From Chthoniobacterales bacterium (GTDB lineage: Bacteria > Verrucomicrobiota > Verrucomicrobiia > Chthoniobacterales > UBA10450), in contig JACDGM010000034.1 in assembly GCA_013815325.1 (NCBI GenBank), forward strand, positions 1-41,158: DNA of 41,158 nt. The letters run 5' to 3'. A program made the position numbers and the translations under genes. Below are positions 1-9,477 of the stretch, piece after piece (the stretch's first letter is position 1; each line of letters begins with the position of its first letter). A model generated the notes under the pieces. It ran no database searches, had not been told where the DNA came from, and worked only from the letters and a program-made list of their open reading frames with translations.

Positions 1-325
1 GGCGCGCCATCAGCCAGATGGCGGTGCCCATTCCAGCCATCGACGCCCAGCCGTATATCATCAGGTCAAACTGGACCGGGCTCAGCCGGCCCCAGGTGAG
101 GGAAGCCACTCCGGCCAGAGTATCCGGTGCGTGCAGTTTGAAATAAGCGACGATGGCAAAGAGCGTGGAGAGAATCAGCCAGGCGATCGCCGAAGTGTAA
201 AAAACGAGCACGGGCAGCCGCGTCGATGCGTCGATCAATGCGCGCTCGACGCGGTCGACGTCGCTCGCCGTCACCTCTGCGTCGCTCAGAGGTGGCTCCG
301 AAATTGTCGGGACAGAAGTGTTCAT
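1..325 (-). CDS. cbb3-type cytochrome c oxidase subunit I (CcoN-like), N-terminal part, cut by window edge
   Basis: I read this by hand from an ATG whose complement is at 323-325; 108 codons stay open to the window edge. After a roughly 35-residue soluble start there is a first membrane segment (around residues 38-60, containing LVFYTSAIAWLILSTLFAIV). The stretch YGWASMAGMGTAIWLMAR at the cut end resembles the second helix of CcoN-type haem-copper oxidase subunits. Family knowledge: subunit I carries haem b and the haem-CuB centre and reduces oxygen in the inner membrane. The catalytic histidines lie beyond the window. It lies downstream of the alternative complex III genes on the same strand, about 190 bp after the preceding gene, which suggests electrons flow from that complex to this oxidase. 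The subtype (cbb3 rather than another class) is judged only from this N-terminal stretch. Confidence 0.72.
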   Translation of the reverse strand, partial: MNTSVPTISEPPLSDAEVTASDVDRVERALIDASTRLPVLVFYTSAIAWLILSTLFAIVAYFKLHAPDTLAGVASLTWGRLSPVQFDLMIYGWASMAGMGTAIWLMAR

Positions 326-516
326 CGATCGTTAGGCGAAGTCAGCGGTGAACGAGACGCGGCAGCTTTTCCAGTCTCGCGGCGGCGGCGAAAAAAATGC
401 CGGCGCGGCATCACCAAATCAGTCGCACGGCCGACTGGTTCTTCCTGATCGAAGATGACGGCGGCGTTCGCGTCACGGCGCCTCAAGTTGGAGATAAAGT
501 CAGAGAAGATCATCGT

Positions 517-1176
517 TTACGGTTTCGGCGGAGGCGTAGTTTTGCCGCGAATTGGCAACGGCGTTCCCACCGGGTGTTGCACCGGAGTCACGCTCGGCGT
601 GACCGGCGGAATTTCGGTGGCCGATTGCGGCGCGGCGGCCGGCGTAGCGCCAGACCCCGGCTGCGTTCCGGCCGGGGCGTTAGGCGGGTTGTCCGCGCCC
701 GCAGGTTGCCCGCGATTTTCAGAATTCAAGCCCTCCACCGACACGGGCTTTGGCGTCGGAGAAGTTGCCGGCGGAGCGGTCACAGGCGGATTAGTCGGCT
801 GCGGTGCGCCGGTGGCAGTCACCGGCACGGCGGCTGGCGCGGGAGTTGCGATCGGCCCGGCGGGGGCAGGCTTTCGTCCCTGCAGATCGGTCAACTCCAG
901 CTCCATCGCACGCGCGATCGGGATGTGTGCGACGCCTTTCGTTTTATCCACCCAGCCGTAGCTGTTGGCGGTTTTGCTCCAGTCTTCGCGCGCGGTTTTC
1001 AGTTTCTCAGCACGCACGGCGGCCCGGTCCGCTTCGTAGGTCGAGCTTCGACGCATCGCGCCGAAGGTGATCGCGACGATTAGGCCGAAGAAAACGAAAA
1101 GCAGGACTGCCCAGAGCCATGCGGAGAAGAGGAAGCGCGGCTGATCGGGATGAAGAAGTGTCTCGTCGTTAGGCAC
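517..1176 (-). CDS. Membrane-anchored proline-rich protein of the act-oxidase cluster
   Basis: This is a 219-residue protein starting at a GTG (complement of 1174-1176) only 2 bp after the actF stop. A longer reading frame extends back to 1500 but would overlap actF, so the GTG is preferred. It has one N-terminal membrane anchor (about residues 15-38, LWAVLLFVFFGLIVAITFGA), a charged coiled segment, a conserved-looking stretch YGWVDKTKGVAHIPIARAME (about residues 68-87), and then a long low-complexity tail rich in Pro, Ala and Thr. I recognise the YGWVDK..HIPI segment from proteins of unknown function encoded between alternative complex III and oxidase genes; the role is not established. The position suggests help in assembling or coupling the two complexes, which is inference. 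The tail contains one CGTTAGGC octamer. Confidence 0.7.
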   Translation of the reverse strand: MPNDETLLHPDQPRFLFSAWLWAVLLFVFFGLIVAITFGAMRRSSTYEADRAAVRAEKLKTAREDWSKTANSYGWVDKTKGVAHIPIARAMELELTDLQGRKPAPAGPIATPAPAAVPVTATGAPQPTNPPVTAPPATSPTPKPVSVEGLNSENRGQPAGADNPPNAPAGTQPGSGATPAAAPQSATEIPPVTPSVTPVQHPVGTPLPIRGKTTPPPKP

Positions 1177-1178
1177 GG

Positions 1179-2381
1179 CTAATTGGTGAGGCGGAGCGAC
1201 TCGATCAAACGCGGGTCGCGCACAGGAAAGAGGGAAGTCCTGGCGATGATACGCAGGTAGAAGAAAGCGAGGGTGCCGCCAATCCCGATGAGCGGCAGAA
1301 AATCCAAAATGCTGAGGTGCACGCCGGTACCGTGGAGCGCGGGCAGGACGATGACGTACATGTCGAGCAGTTGCATGCAGACGATCCAGCCCGAGATGCA
1401 GCAGAGCCAAGTCAGGTTTGTTTTGGTGACGCGCGGGAGGAGGAGCGCGAACGGCACGAAGAAGCGAAAGATAACGAGAAACCACGAAAGGACGTTCCAT
1501 GACTCCGTGTTTCGGATGATGAAATACTGCGTCTCCTCAGGGATATTCGCGTACCAATAAAGCATGTATTGGCTGAAGCCGATGTAGGCCCAGAAAACGG
1601 TAAAGGCGAGGAGCCACTTCCCCATGATGTGGTAATGCTCGACCGTCACGACGCCTTTGAGATAACCGGCCCGCTGCAATGCCGCGGTGATAAGAACAAG
1701 CAGCGCCATCGAGCTGCCCGCGGTGCCGGCAAAAATGTAGGGCCCCCACATGGTCGAGAACCATTTCCAGTTCAGGCCCATCAGCCAGTCGAAGGCGCCG
1801 AACGTTAGGCAAAGCGCGAAGAGCGGCAGACCGATGAAAGCCGCCTTCCGCATCCAGATCGTGAACTTCGGATTGCCGTCGCGATCTTGATCGACGGAGA
1901 AGCGCCGTAAAAACCAGGCCACCAAAGTGAGCGCGACGAAAAAGAAGATCGCGCGGAAGAGAAAGAACTCCCAGTTGAGATAGCCGCGCTTGGCATCGAG
2001 CACCGGGTCCATGCCGCGCGGAACGTCCATCCAGCGGTAAAGATATTTTCGCCAGAATAAGATCGGCAAAAAGAGCACTGCCATCACCGGCAGGAGGAGC
2101 GCGATGTTCTCGAGCTGGCGCCTAACGACAACCGACCATTCCGCGTCGACCACGTGATGCACGATCGTCCAGAAAAGGCAGCCGATGCAAAGCGTGAAGA
2201 AAAAAATGAAACCGAAGAGCCAGGAGAAGCTGAATTGCACCGGCGAAACGAAAGCGCCGATGAAGCTGAGGATGAGCCCGACCAAACCGATCGCTCCGCA
2301 GATGAGGGAGAGCCCGGCAAAGCGGCTCGTCTCGAAATACTCGCCTTCAGGCGCCGGCAGGACATGGGATCGATCGCTCAT
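1179..2381 (-). CDS. actF: Alternative complex III, membrane subunit ActF
   Basis: This is a 400-residue integral membrane protein with about ten hydrophobic segments. It matches the ActF subunit of alternative complex III, a quinol oxidoreductase that replaces the bc1 complex in many bacteria. Known role: ActF is a membrane subunit related to ActC and the NrfD/PsrC family. Visible marks are a short soluble start (MSDRSHVLPAPEGEYFETSR), paired helices near residues 22-75, a helix-rich core, and charged loops such as WRKYLYRWMDV. Its ATG overlaps the actE stop by 4 nt (ATGA), so the two are translationally coupled, and the next gene starts 2 bp after its stop. The length fits the family and nothing is broken. 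Confidence 0.9.
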   Translation of the reverse strand: MSDRSHVLPAPEGEYFETSRFAGLSLICGAIGLVGLILSFIGAFVSPVQFSFSWLFGFIFFFTLCIGCLFWTIVHHVVDAEWSVVVRRQLENIALLLPVMAVLFLPILFWRKYLYRWMDVPRGMDPVLDAKRGYLNWEFFLFRAIFFFVALTLVAWFLRRFSVDQDRDGNPKFTIWMRKAAFIGLPLFALCLTFGAFDWLMGLNWKWFSTMWGPYIFAGTAGSSMALLVLITAALQRAGYLKGVVTVEHYHIMGKWLLAFTVFWAYIGFSQYMLYWYANIPEETQYFIIRNTESWNVLSWFLVIFRFFVPFALLLPRVTKTNLTWLCCISGWIVCMQLLDMYVIVLPALHGTGVHLSILDFLPLIGIGGTLAFFYLRIIARTSLFPVRDPRLIESLRLTN

Positions 2382-3088
2382 TTCTTGGCCGGCTCCGGTT
2401 TTTTCTCCAGGTCCGCTTGATTCGCCGCGGGCACATCCGCCGCGGCCGCGTGCTGGCTCCGTTGCAAGGTGCGCAGGTAGCAGATGATCGCCCAGCGATC
2501 GGACACGGTGACGCGCGGGCCGTACGCCATCATGGTGTTTTTGCCGTGGGTGATGGTGTTGAATATCTCGCCGTCGGCCATGTTGCGGATGCGGTCGTCC
2601 TGCAGAGTAACGACGGTCGTTAGGCCGTACTGCTTTACGATCCCATCGCCGCCGGCGAGCGGGCCGTGGCAGACGGCGCAGTTAATGGTGAAGCGTTGCG
2701 CACCGCGCTGGAGGAGCGCGGGCGTCACCTCCACCGGGATGCCGGTCCCCCAGTTTTCTCCCATTTTGCCGGTGTTGTAATAATCCGTCCCTTCGCTGAA
2801 ACCGAGCCGCGGGCGCATCGTCAGCTCGCCTGCCGCATCGACCGGCGCGCCGGCGTCGTTAGGCATGGGCATGTCGTAACCGAGCGGCACCGTCCCATCG
2901 ATCGGCTGGCGGCCGCCGCGCTGGTCGGCAAAAAAGTTCAGCTCCGTTTGCGCGCGAACTTTCGGCTGCCTAACCATGTCGGGAAAAATCTCAATCTCGG
3001 GCCGGCTGCTCGTCTCACCGCGAAAACCGAAAACGGCGAGCCAGGCGATCGTCACGAGCAGGAAAATGAGGAAGAAAGCGCGCAGCAT
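2378..3088 (-). CDS. actE: Alternative complex III, monohaem cytochrome c subunit ActE
   Basis: This is a 236-residue membrane-anchored cytochrome c. The start is the ATG at 3088, 1 bp after the actD stop. A longer frame to 3214 would overlap actD and adds a Ser/Arg-rich stretch without sense. MLRAFFLIFLLVTIAWLAVF forms the membrane anchor or signal. The single haem site is CAVCH (about residue 150) with a following GPLAGGDG loop, and a MMAYGP stretch further on could supply the distal methionine ligand. Known role: ActE is a periplasm-facing electron carrier of the complex. The C-terminus is Lys/Pro/Ala-rich. The segment MPND is written with a CGTTAGGC octamer at 2857. Confidence 0.9.
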   Translation of the reverse strand: MLRAFFLIFLLVTIAWLAVFGFRGETSSRPEIEIFPDMVRQPKVRAQTELNFFADQRGGRQPIDGTVPLGYDMPMPNDAGAPVDAAGELTMRPRLGFSEGTDYYNTGKMGENWGTGIPVEVTPALLQRGAQRFTINCAVCHGPLAGGDGIVKQYGLTTVVTLQDDRIRNMADGEIFNTITHGKNTMMAYGPRVTVSDRWAIICYLRTLQRSQHAAAADVPAANQADLEKKPEPAKK

Positions 3089-3089
3089 G

Positions 3090-3644
3090 TTATTCCTCGT
3101 GCACCACGGTGATGTGCCGGCCGCCGGTTTTCTCCAGCAACTGCGCCGCCTCGTTTTCGCTGAAGCGAGGGTCGCGCGCCTCCAGCACGAGGAAGAAGCT
3201 GTCGTTCGTGACACGCTTGAAGCGTTCCCAGTTAAACATCGGATGATTCCAGCGCGGGAGTAGATTCATCGTCAGCATCGCGATAAAAGCAGCGAACGCT
3301 GAAAAGAGGATCGTCAGCTCAAACATGATCGGGAAAAACGCCGGCACGGTCCAAAAGTTGGTCGGCTTGCCGTGGACGATGAGTGGATAAAGAAGCGATG
3401 ACGGACCGAACTCCAGCACGCACGCGGTCAACAAACCGGTGAGACCGCCGGCGAGCACGACTGCGCTGAGCCACGATTTGCTTAGACCCATGGCGGCGTC
3501 CATTCCGTGAATCGGAAAAGGCGAATAGACATCCCAGCGCTTGAAGCCGGCGTCGCGCACTTGTTTCGCCGCTTCGGATAGCGCCGACGCGGTCGGATAC
3601 TCCGCCGCCATTCCGTAAACTCGATTTCCGCTCGGCGTGATCAA
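3090..3644 (-). CDS. actD: Alternative complex III, subunit ActD (DUF3341)
   Basis: This is a 184-residue protein of the DUF3341 (ActD) family. It has an N-terminal soluble domain ([20 protein letters not shown] followed by [18 protein letters not shown]), two membrane helices (about residues 58-80 and 100-130, the second after the loop [15 protein letters not shown]), and a short C-terminal tail. The motif SPFPIHG with the following M-G-L is typical of the family. Known role: a two-helix structural subunit next to ActC and ActF. Its start overlaps the actC stop by 4 nt and actE starts 1 bp after its stop. Intact. Confidence 0.9.
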   Translation of the reverse strand: MITPSGNRVYGMAAEYPTASALSEAAKQVRDAGFKRWDVYSPFPIHGMDAAMGLSKSWLSAVVLAGGLTGLLTACVLEFGPSSLLYPLIVHGKPTNFWTVPAFFPIMFELTILFSAFAAFIAMLTMNLLPRWNHPMFNWERFKRVTNDSFFLVLEARDPRFSENEAAQLLEKTGGRHITVVHEE

Positions 3645-5101
3645 TTTCTCTCCATTCCCCCGGCGGCAACGGTGTGATGCTCTTCCGGCGTGGCGTGATG
3701 CGCGTCAGCTTCCGGCAGGACGATTTTCACCTCCGACATCGCGATCATCGGGAGGAAGCGAATGAAAAGCAGGAAGAGAGAAAGGAAAATTCCGAAGGTG
3801 CCGACGAAGGTCCAGATATCGACCCAAGTCGGGATGAACAGTCCCCACGACGACGGGAGAAAGTCGCGATGTAAGCCGCCGACGATGATGATAAAGCGCT
3901 CAAACCACATGCCGGCGTTCACGCACATGCAGACGAAGTAAACGACCAGGATGTTGTGCCGGCACCACTTGAACCAAAAGAGCTGCGGCGAAAGCATATT
4001 GCAGAAGAGCATGCCCACCCACCAGTACCACCAGTAGGGGCCGAAGATGCGATTATAGAAGGCGAATTTCTCGTACTGGTTCCCGCTGTACCACGCGATG
4101 AAAAATTCCATCATGTAGGCGTAGCCGACGATCGAGCCGGTGAGCAAAATGATCTTCGCCATCTTGTCGATGTGCTGCGGCGTGATGATGTCCTGCAGCT
4201 TGAAAATCGCGCGCGCCGGAATCATTAACGTCAGCACCATGGCGAAGCCGCCGAAGATCGCGCCGGCGACGAAGTAGGGCGGGAAAATCGTCGTGTGCCA
4301 GGTCGGAATGATGGAGGTGGCGAAGTCGAAGGAGACGACGCTGTGCACCGAAAGCACGAGCGGTGTGGAGAGACCGGCGAGGAGCAAATAGGCCATCTCG
4401 TAGTGACGCCAGTGGCGGTTCGATCCGCGCCAGCCGAGCGCGAAAATTCCGTAGAGAAATTTCTTGATCTTGGAAGTCGCGCGATCGCGCAGCGTGCCGA
4501 GATCGGGGATCAAACCGGTATACCAAAAGAGCACCGAGACGGAGAAGTAGGTCGAGACCGCGAAGACGTCCCAGAGCAGCGGGCTGCGGAAGTTGGGCCA
4601 GATCGCGTATTGGTTAGGCACGGGCGCGAGGAACCACGCCATCCAGACACGGCCAACGTGCACGCCGGGAAAAATTGCCGCGCAGATGACCGCGAATAGG
4701 GTCATCGCTTCGGCCGAGCGGTTGATCGACGTCCGCCATTTCTGGCGGAGCAAAAATAGGATCGCGGAAATGAGCGTCCCGGCGTGTCCGATGCCGATCC
4801 AGAAAACGAAGTTCGTAATGTCCCAAGCCCAGCCGACCGGGTGATTCAATCCCCACGTGCCGACCCCGGTCGAAATCTGGTAGCCGAGGCAGAACAACCC
4901 GAAGGCCGCGATCATTGAAGTGATCGCAAAACAAACCCACCACCAGCGCGGGGTGCCGCCTTCGACCGCGCCCGCGATGCGGTTCGTCACCCAATCGAAA
5001 TTGCGTTTGTTTAGGACCAACGGAACGCGCGCAAGCGGTTTCGCAACCGAAGCGGAAGCCTCGGCTTGGATCACGTCTGGAGCTGTTGCTGCGCCGTCCA
5101 T
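3641..5101 (-). CDS. actC: Alternative complex III, NrfD/PsrC-type quinol-binding subunit ActC
   Basis: This is a 486-residue polytopic membrane protein of the NrfD/PsrC family with about ten helices. Family knowledge places the quinol site in this subunit, at the periplasmic side next to the iron-sulfur part of ActB. It has a soluble start, the segment [18 protein letters not shown] (a conserved ActC-like helix with a Gly-His pair), [17 protein letters not shown], and [20 protein letters not shown]. The Shine-Dalgarno sequence is strong: AGGAGG (complement of 5113-5118), 11 nt before the ATG. This matters because the gene is separated from actB by a repeat insertion (5123-5247) and cannot rely on translational coupling. 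The end overlaps actD by 4 nt. Confidence 0.93.
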   Translation of the reverse strand: MDGAATAPDVIQAEASASVAKPLARVPLVLNKRNFDWVTNRIAGAVEGGTPRWWWVCFAITSMIAAFGLFCLGYQISTGVGTWGLNHPVGWAWDITNFVFWIGIGHAGTLISAILFLLRQKWRTSINRSAEAMTLFAVICAAIFPGVHVGRVWMAWFLAPVPNQYAIWPNFRSPLLWDVFAVSTYFSVSVLFWYTGLIPDLGTLRDRATSKIKKFLYGIFALGWRGSNRHWRHYEMAYLLLAGLSTPLVLSVHSVVSFDFATSIIPTWHTTIFPPYFVAGAIFGGFAMVLTLMIPARAIFKLQDIITPQHIDKMAKIILLTGSIVGYAYMMEFFIAWYSGNQYEKFAFYNRIFGPYWWYWWVGMLFCNMLSPQLFWFKWCRHNILVVYFVCMCVNAGMWFERFIIIVGGLHRDFLPSSWGLFIPTWVDIWTFVGTFGIFLSLFLLFIRFLPMIAMSEVKIVLPEADAHHATPEEHHTVAAGGMERN

Positions 5102-5122
5102 TTTACAAGCCGCCTCCTAACC

Positions 5123-5247
5123 TTGTCATCCCGCGTCGCGAAGACGGCGAGGGGCCTCTCAGCTGAAATTGAAACTTCCTCGAGGGAAAAAAACGCCATC
5201 TGCAATTGAGAGGTCCCTCGCCGCGCCGCGCCGGCTCGGGAGGACAA
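5123..5247. repeat. REP/MITE-like palindromic element between actB and actC
   Basis: About 125 bp bounded by imperfect inverted ends. The left end starts TTGTCATCCCG and the complement of the right end starts TTGTCCTCCCG. The inner arms 5145-5161 and 5207-5223 pair over 17 bp with a single G-U pair (core GGCGAGGGGCCTCTCA against TGAGAGGTCCCTCGCC), leaving a loop of about 45 nt that itself contains the palindrome CCTCGAGG. Such TGTCATCC-type ends are common in dispersed non-coding repeats. It sits inside an otherwise tightly packed operon, so in the mRNA it would fold into a long hairpin that could affect processing or relative expression of actAB and actCDEF. No second copy is seen in the window. 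Confidence 0.7.
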
Positions 5248-5269
5248 ATTTTGATTGCGCTCGACGTTC

Positions 5270-8200
5270 TCACGCCTCTCCTCCCGAGCTCGCCACGCCT
5301 ATCCGAACAGCATCGGGCATCTTCGGATTCGGATTGCGGATCCGCGCCAGGTAACTCGTCCGCGTCTTCACATTTAAATATTCGAGCAGCCGGTAATTTC
5401 GGTTCTCTGCTTTGACTCTCGAGACGCGCGTCTGCGGATCCGCGATGTCGCCAAAAACAATCGCTTCCGCCGGGCAAGCCTGCGCGCACGCGGTCGTGAA
5501 CGAATCGCGCGGGATGAGCGTTTTATCGGAAGCGCCCGCGCGCACGTGTGCGGCGATTTTTGCTTCCTCGATCCGCTGCACGCAGTAGGTGCACTTTTCC
5601 ATCACGCCGCGCATCCGCACCGTCACGTTTGGATTCTTTTGCAGCTTCACCGTATCAGCCGCGCCCTTTTCCGTCAGCGGTCCGAGATATTCCCGGTAAA
5701 CGGAAACGCCGCCCACCTTCGTCTTACCGATGGGCCGCTGGTTGTAATCGAAGAAATTGAAGCGTCGCACTTTAAACGGGCAGTTATTAGCGCAATAACG
5801 CGTGCCGATGCAGCGGTTGTAAGCCATTACGTTGAGGCCATCCTCGCTGTGAATGGTGGCGTTGACCGGGCAAACGGTTTCGCACGGCGCGTTCTCGCAG
5901 TGCTGGCACATCATCGGCTCGTGCACGATCTCGGGATTTTCCGGCCATTCGCCGTGATCCTGGTTGTATGGCTTGGCGCTCGCGTAGTAGCGATCGATCC
6001 GGATCCAGTGCATCGCTCGCCCGTGGCTGACCTGCAATTTCCCGACGATCGGAATGTTGTTTTCCGCCTGGCACGCAATGACGCAGGCACTGCAACCGGT
6101 GCAGGTATTGAGATCGACTGTCATGCCCCACTGCTGCGGCGCGGTCAGCGGCGGATGGGTGTAAAGCGAGGGCAACTGCTTCGGCAATTCCTCGTCGCCC
6201 GCGATCTTGCTCACAAACTCTTCGTCTTTGCGATAACCCTCTAGAGTCGCTTCCCTAACGAGTCCGCGGCCTTCGATCGAGTAATGCTCCTGCGTAATGG
6301 AGAGCGGATATTTCTCGCCGACCTTCCTTACCTTCACGCTCACGACCGCGCGACCGTCGGCCACGATGAAATGCGGATTCGAGCTCGTGCGCAGCAGGTA
6401 GGCATTGAAGCCCGCTTCTTCTCCGACCGGGCCGGTATGTTTGCGGCCGTAGCCTAACGGGATCGTTACCGAGTTATCCGCATGACCGGGCATCACCAAG
6501 GCCGCGATGACGAGCTGCCGCTGGAGGGGTTTTCCGTCCTTGCCCTTCAACGAATCGGTCACCGTCACCTCCACGAGATCGCCGTCTTTCACGCCGATGT
6601 GATGCGCTTGGGCGGGGCTCATCATGGCCGCATTGTCCCAAGTCAGCTTGGTGATCGGGTCCGGCATTTCCTGGAGCCAGCCGTTATTGACGTAACGGCC
6701 ATCATCCATCGCGTAGCTCGCTACGAGGACGATCTCGGGCGAGTCCTTTGTCGGGGCCGGCGGGTTATTCCAAAGCGTATGTGCGACGCCGCCGGCGGCA
6801 TTGCTGTTAAACTTCGCTGGCCGGTTGCGCGCAGGGATATGCGCCGCAAAACCGTCGTGCAAGAATTTCGTCCATGCGGTTGCGAAATCTCCAGGAGGCG
6901 CGGTCGCGCGGAAAGTTTCCTGTACCAGCTCCGGACCGTTCGCCGGCGGCTGGCCGCCGATGATCATGAGCATATCGAGTTCCGAGAGACCGCCGAAAAG
7001 CGGGAGAATCATCGGCTGCATCGCGACATAAGCCCCCCCGTTCGTTAGGCCGTCACTCCAGCTTTCCAGATAATGCGCGGCCGGAATGTGCCATTGGCTC
7101 AAGGCCGAAGTCGCATCTTCAAACTGTCCCAGCCTAACAACATCGGGAACCCTCTTCTGCAAGTCCACCCAATCGAGCGGCTGCCGGGTTTTGTGATCCT
7201 GCGCGAGCGAGCGCGGCGCGTTGTAGACCGGGTCGCCGCCAAAGATGAAAAGCTGCTGGATGCGCCCCGCTTCGATCTCGCTCGCGAGTTGCAAAATACT
7301 GCCAGCGCGCCCCGTCTTCGGCAGCTCGCGCACGAGCATTGTCGTGCCGATGTTTTTCAACGCGACGTTCATCGCGTAAACCAGCAACTGCACCACGACC
7401 GGCTGGTGCGGCCCCGCCACCACGAGGCTCGCGCCCGGCTTGCTTAACAAATCAGCCGCCGCTTCGTTGAGCCAGCGTTCATCGTACTTCTCGGCCTTGT
7501 CGGGCGCCTTGAGAGTGACGAGGACCGAAGACAACCCCGCATCCTTGGTCGCAACGGCGATCTTCGTTGCGAGCGCATGCGTGATCCCCGGGATTTGGCT
7601 GGCCGCGAAACGCAGCCGGTGATCGGCCATCGCGCCGGTCAGGGTGTAGCGATTTTCGACGACGTAGAGGCGGTTCATCGAGTCCTTCGCTTCGCGCACC
7701 CGGCGGCGCGCGGTGAATCCGCGGACGGCCGCGAGATCGCCTTCGCCGCAATTCAGAAAATCGCTGTCGAGCGCGAAGATGACATCCGCTCTGTCGAACT
7801 GCGGAATGACCCGCGCGTTCGGACCGAAGCTCATTTCGGTGGAGAAATGTTGCGACTCGGTCAGGAGCGGTTCGTAAACGCACCAGCGCATTTTCGGGAA
7901 CTGCTTTTGCAGCTCGGTGCGGAGACGTTCGCGCGTCGGCGAATAGGTTTCCTCAACGAGGAAGGCGAGGCCGGCGCCGCCGTTCGCCGCCATCTTCGGC
8001 CGCAGCTCGCCGATGTATTTCTCGAAGGCGGCTCGATCGGAAAGTTTGTTCTGCCTAACGAAGCGCTGCGAGCGCGATGGGTCGTAGAGATCGAGCACGG
8101 AAGCTTGGGCAAAGGCGTCGGTCGCGCCGTTGCTCTCGACCTGCATCGGGTTGCCTTCAATCTTGATCGGTCGGCCATCGACCGTCGTGACGACGAGCGG

Positions 8201-8527
8201 CATCGCGCCCGAGCGCCGCGGCATGGCGGTCGCGTAGTAGAGGAACTTCCCGGGGATGACCCACTCCGCGCTCTTGGTGAAGGGCACGAGATGGATTTCC
8301 GGTTTGCGGCAGCTGTTCAGGCCGAAGCCGGCGAGCGCCATCGACGCGCCCATTAGTTTCAAGAAGCTGCGGCGCGAAACGTCGTCACCTTCGATCTCCG
8401 CGGCGCCGGCGGGGAATTCGCGCTCGAGCCAGCCGCGGAATTCCGGCGTGTCGCTCAGCTCGCCGACGCTCCGCCAATATTGTTTTCCGGTGAGGGAAGG
8501 CGGCGGATGTTGGAGGATACGCTTCAT
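5270..8527 (-). CDS. actB: Alternative complex III, molybdopterin-like/iron-sulfur subunit ActB
   Basis: This is a 1085-residue fusion of a molybdopterin-oxidoreductase-like domain and a ferredoxin-like domain, the usual ActB layout. A Tat-type signal is visible near residues 50-75 (SRRSFLKLMGASMALAGFGL, ending in a Ser-Cys). The C-terminal third carries four cysteine clusters: CTGCSACVIAC (about residue 806), CQHCENAPCETVCP (about 874), CIGTRYCANNCP (about 907) and CTYC with a later CAQACP (about 979 and 1014). These fit three [4Fe-4S] and one [3Fe-4S] centre. Family knowledge: ActB lacks the molybdenum cofactor and transfers electrons from quinol to the cytochromes. It lies 94 bp after actA. 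At least three exact GCCTAACG octamers lie inside the gene. Intact. Confidence 0.95.
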   Translation of the reverse strand: MKRILQHPPPSLTGKQYWRSVGELSDTPEFRGWLEREFPAGAAEIEGDDVSRRSFLKLMGASMALAGFGLNSCRKPEIHLVPFTKSAEWVIPGKFLYYATAMPRRSGAMPLVVTTVDGRPIKIEGNPMQVESNGATDAFAQASVLDLYDPSRSQRFVRQNKLSDRAAFEKYIGELRPKMAANGGAGLAFLVEETYSPTRERLRTELQKQFPKMRWCVYEPLLTESQHFSTEMSFGPNARVIPQFDRADVIFALDSDFLNCGEGDLAAVRGFTARRRVREAKDSMNRLYVVENRYTLTGAMADHRLRFAASQIPGITHALATKIAVATKDAGLSSVLVTLKAPDKAEKYDERWLNEAAADLLSKPGASLVVAGPHQPVVVQLLVYAMNVALKNIGTTMLVRELPKTGRAGSILQLASEIEAGRIQQLFIFGGDPVYNAPRSLAQDHKTRQPLDWVDLQKRVPDVVRLGQFEDATSALSQWHIPAAHYLESWSDGLTNGGAYVAMQPMILPLFGGLSELDMLMIIGGQPPANGPELVQETFRATAPPGDFATAWTKFLHDGFAAHIPARNRPAKFNSNAAGGVAHTLWNNPPAPTKDSPEIVLVASYAMDDGRYVNNGWLQEMPDPITKLTWDNAAMMSPAQAHHIGVKDGDLVEVTVTDSLKGKDGKPLQRQLVIAALVMPGHADNSVTIPLGYGRKHTGPVGEEAGFNAYLLRTSSNPHFIVADGRAVVSVKVRKVGEKYPLSITQEHYSIEGRGLVREATLEGYRKDEEFVSKIAGDEELPKQLPSLYTHPPLTAPQQWGMTVDLNTCTGCSACVIACQAENNIPIVGKLQVSHGRAMHWIRIDRYYASAKPYNQDHGEWPENPEIVHEPMMCQHCENAPCETVCPVNATIHSEDGLNVMAYNRCIGTRYCANNCPFKVRRFNFFDYNQRPIGKTKVGGVSVYREYLGPLTEKGAADTVKLQKNPNVTVRMRGVMEKCTYCVQRIEEAKIAAHVRAGASDKTLIPRDSFTTACAQACPAEAIVFGDIADPQTRVSRVKAENRNYRLLEYLNVKTRTSYLARIRNPNPKMPDAVRIGVASSGGEA

Positions 8528-8621
8528 TGGTTGCGCTCCTCATCGCCTGCGGTGCCGGTGCGCCGGAAGTCAGTCTGGAAGGCTGACCTCCGCGCCGCCT
8601 TGCCTAACGAATTCATCGCGC

Positions 8622-9347
8622 TCATCGGTGGCACCCCTGGCAGGTTGTGGGCGGGTTCACATTCCACCGCTGCTTCAACGTGAGCCCGATCTCGCGCTGC
8701 GTAAGATTTCTTTTCTTCGTCCAATCTTCCGTCACCCCAGTCGGCTTTCCGTATTTCTCCACGAACGCCGCCGGATTCACATCGTCCGGTTTCCAATCCA
8801 GATTCGTGATCTGATCTTCCGGCCGCAGGAAATTCTCCGGCGCGCGGTGGCACTCGAGACACCACGCCATGCTGTGCGGCTTCGCGTGGTAAACCACCGG
8901 CATATGATTGATCGGCCCATGACAAGTGAAGCAACTGATCCCGCGATTCACATGCGCGGCATGGTTGTAATAAACATAATCGGGCGTGCGATGAATCTGC
9001 ACCCAAGGCACCGGCTGCCCGGTTGTCCAGCTATCCCGCACCGGTTGCAACTTCGGATTCTCCTTTTGCACTTGCGTGTGGCAGTTCATGCAGACCTGCG
9101 TATCGGGCAGATTCGAGTGCGCCGCCACATCGACCGCGCTGTGGCAATAACGGCAATCCATCCCCAGCTGCGTGACATGCAAATCGTGTGGGAACGGCAC
9201 CGGCTGCACGGGCATGTACCCGACGCGCGTGTATTTCGGCGTGGCGTAATACCAGGTCGCGCCGATCAGCGCCGTCACGACCACGATCCCGCAGATCGTG
9301 ATCTTAAGTGGGAGCCAATTGGTCCAGCGCGGAAAGAAATTGGCCAT
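8622..9347 (-). CDS. actA: Alternative complex III, pentahaem cytochrome c subunit ActA
   Basis: This is a 241-residue membrane-anchored multihaem cytochrome, first gene of the operon. I chose the ATG at 9347 (MANFFPRWTNW); a TTG six codons upstream is possible but less likely. One N-terminal anchor is followed by five CXXCH sites: CRYCH, CMNCH, CFTCH, CLECH and CQGCH, the last only one residue from the C-terminus. Five haems are the normal number for ActA. Additional histidines (for example in HDLHVTQLG and YYNHAAHVNR) can serve as axial ligands. Known role: it receives electrons from the iron-sulfur subunit and hands them on to a cytochrome or oxidase. A candidate promoter lies about 130 bp upstream. 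Confidence 0.93.
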   Translation of the reverse strand: MANFFPRWTNWLPLKITICGIVVVTALIGATWYYATPKYTRVGYMPVQPVPFPHDLHVTQLGMDCRYCHSAVDVAAHSNLPDTQVCMNCHTQVQKENPKLQPVRDSWTTGQPVPWVQIHRTPDYVYYNHAAHVNRGISCFTCHGPINHMPVVYHAKPHSMAWCLECHRAPENFLRPEDQITNLDWKPDDVNPAAFVEKYGKPTGVTEDWTKKRNLTQREIGLTLKQRWNVNPPTTCQGCHR

Positions 9348-9477
9348 ACGATCAACGAAGACCAAATCGGCGGGCCACGGTCCGCCAATTGGTCAACGCT
9401 TGAGCTGGAAAAGGTGGACGGGTCGACTTCAGAAGTGAAACGGGTTGCGTGAGAGATGGAGTGGCGAAAGTGCGGCC

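Noticed and set aside
455..961. Long plus-strand frame rich in Gly/Val/Ala
   Set aside because: It is the antisense of the Pro/Ala/Thr-rich tail of the 517-1176 gene; composition alone keeps it open.
5546..6244. 232-residue plus-strand frame
   Set aside because: Antisense to the iron-sulfur part of actB, which has clear cysteine motifs in the other strand.
7577..8356. 259-residue plus-strand frame
   Set aside because: Antisense to actB; Arg/His/Glu-rich with no family pattern, typical of GC-rich shadow frames.
8256..9452. 398-residue plus-strand frame
   Set aside because: Lies antisense to the actB start and all of actA, whose five CXXCH sites prove the minus strand.
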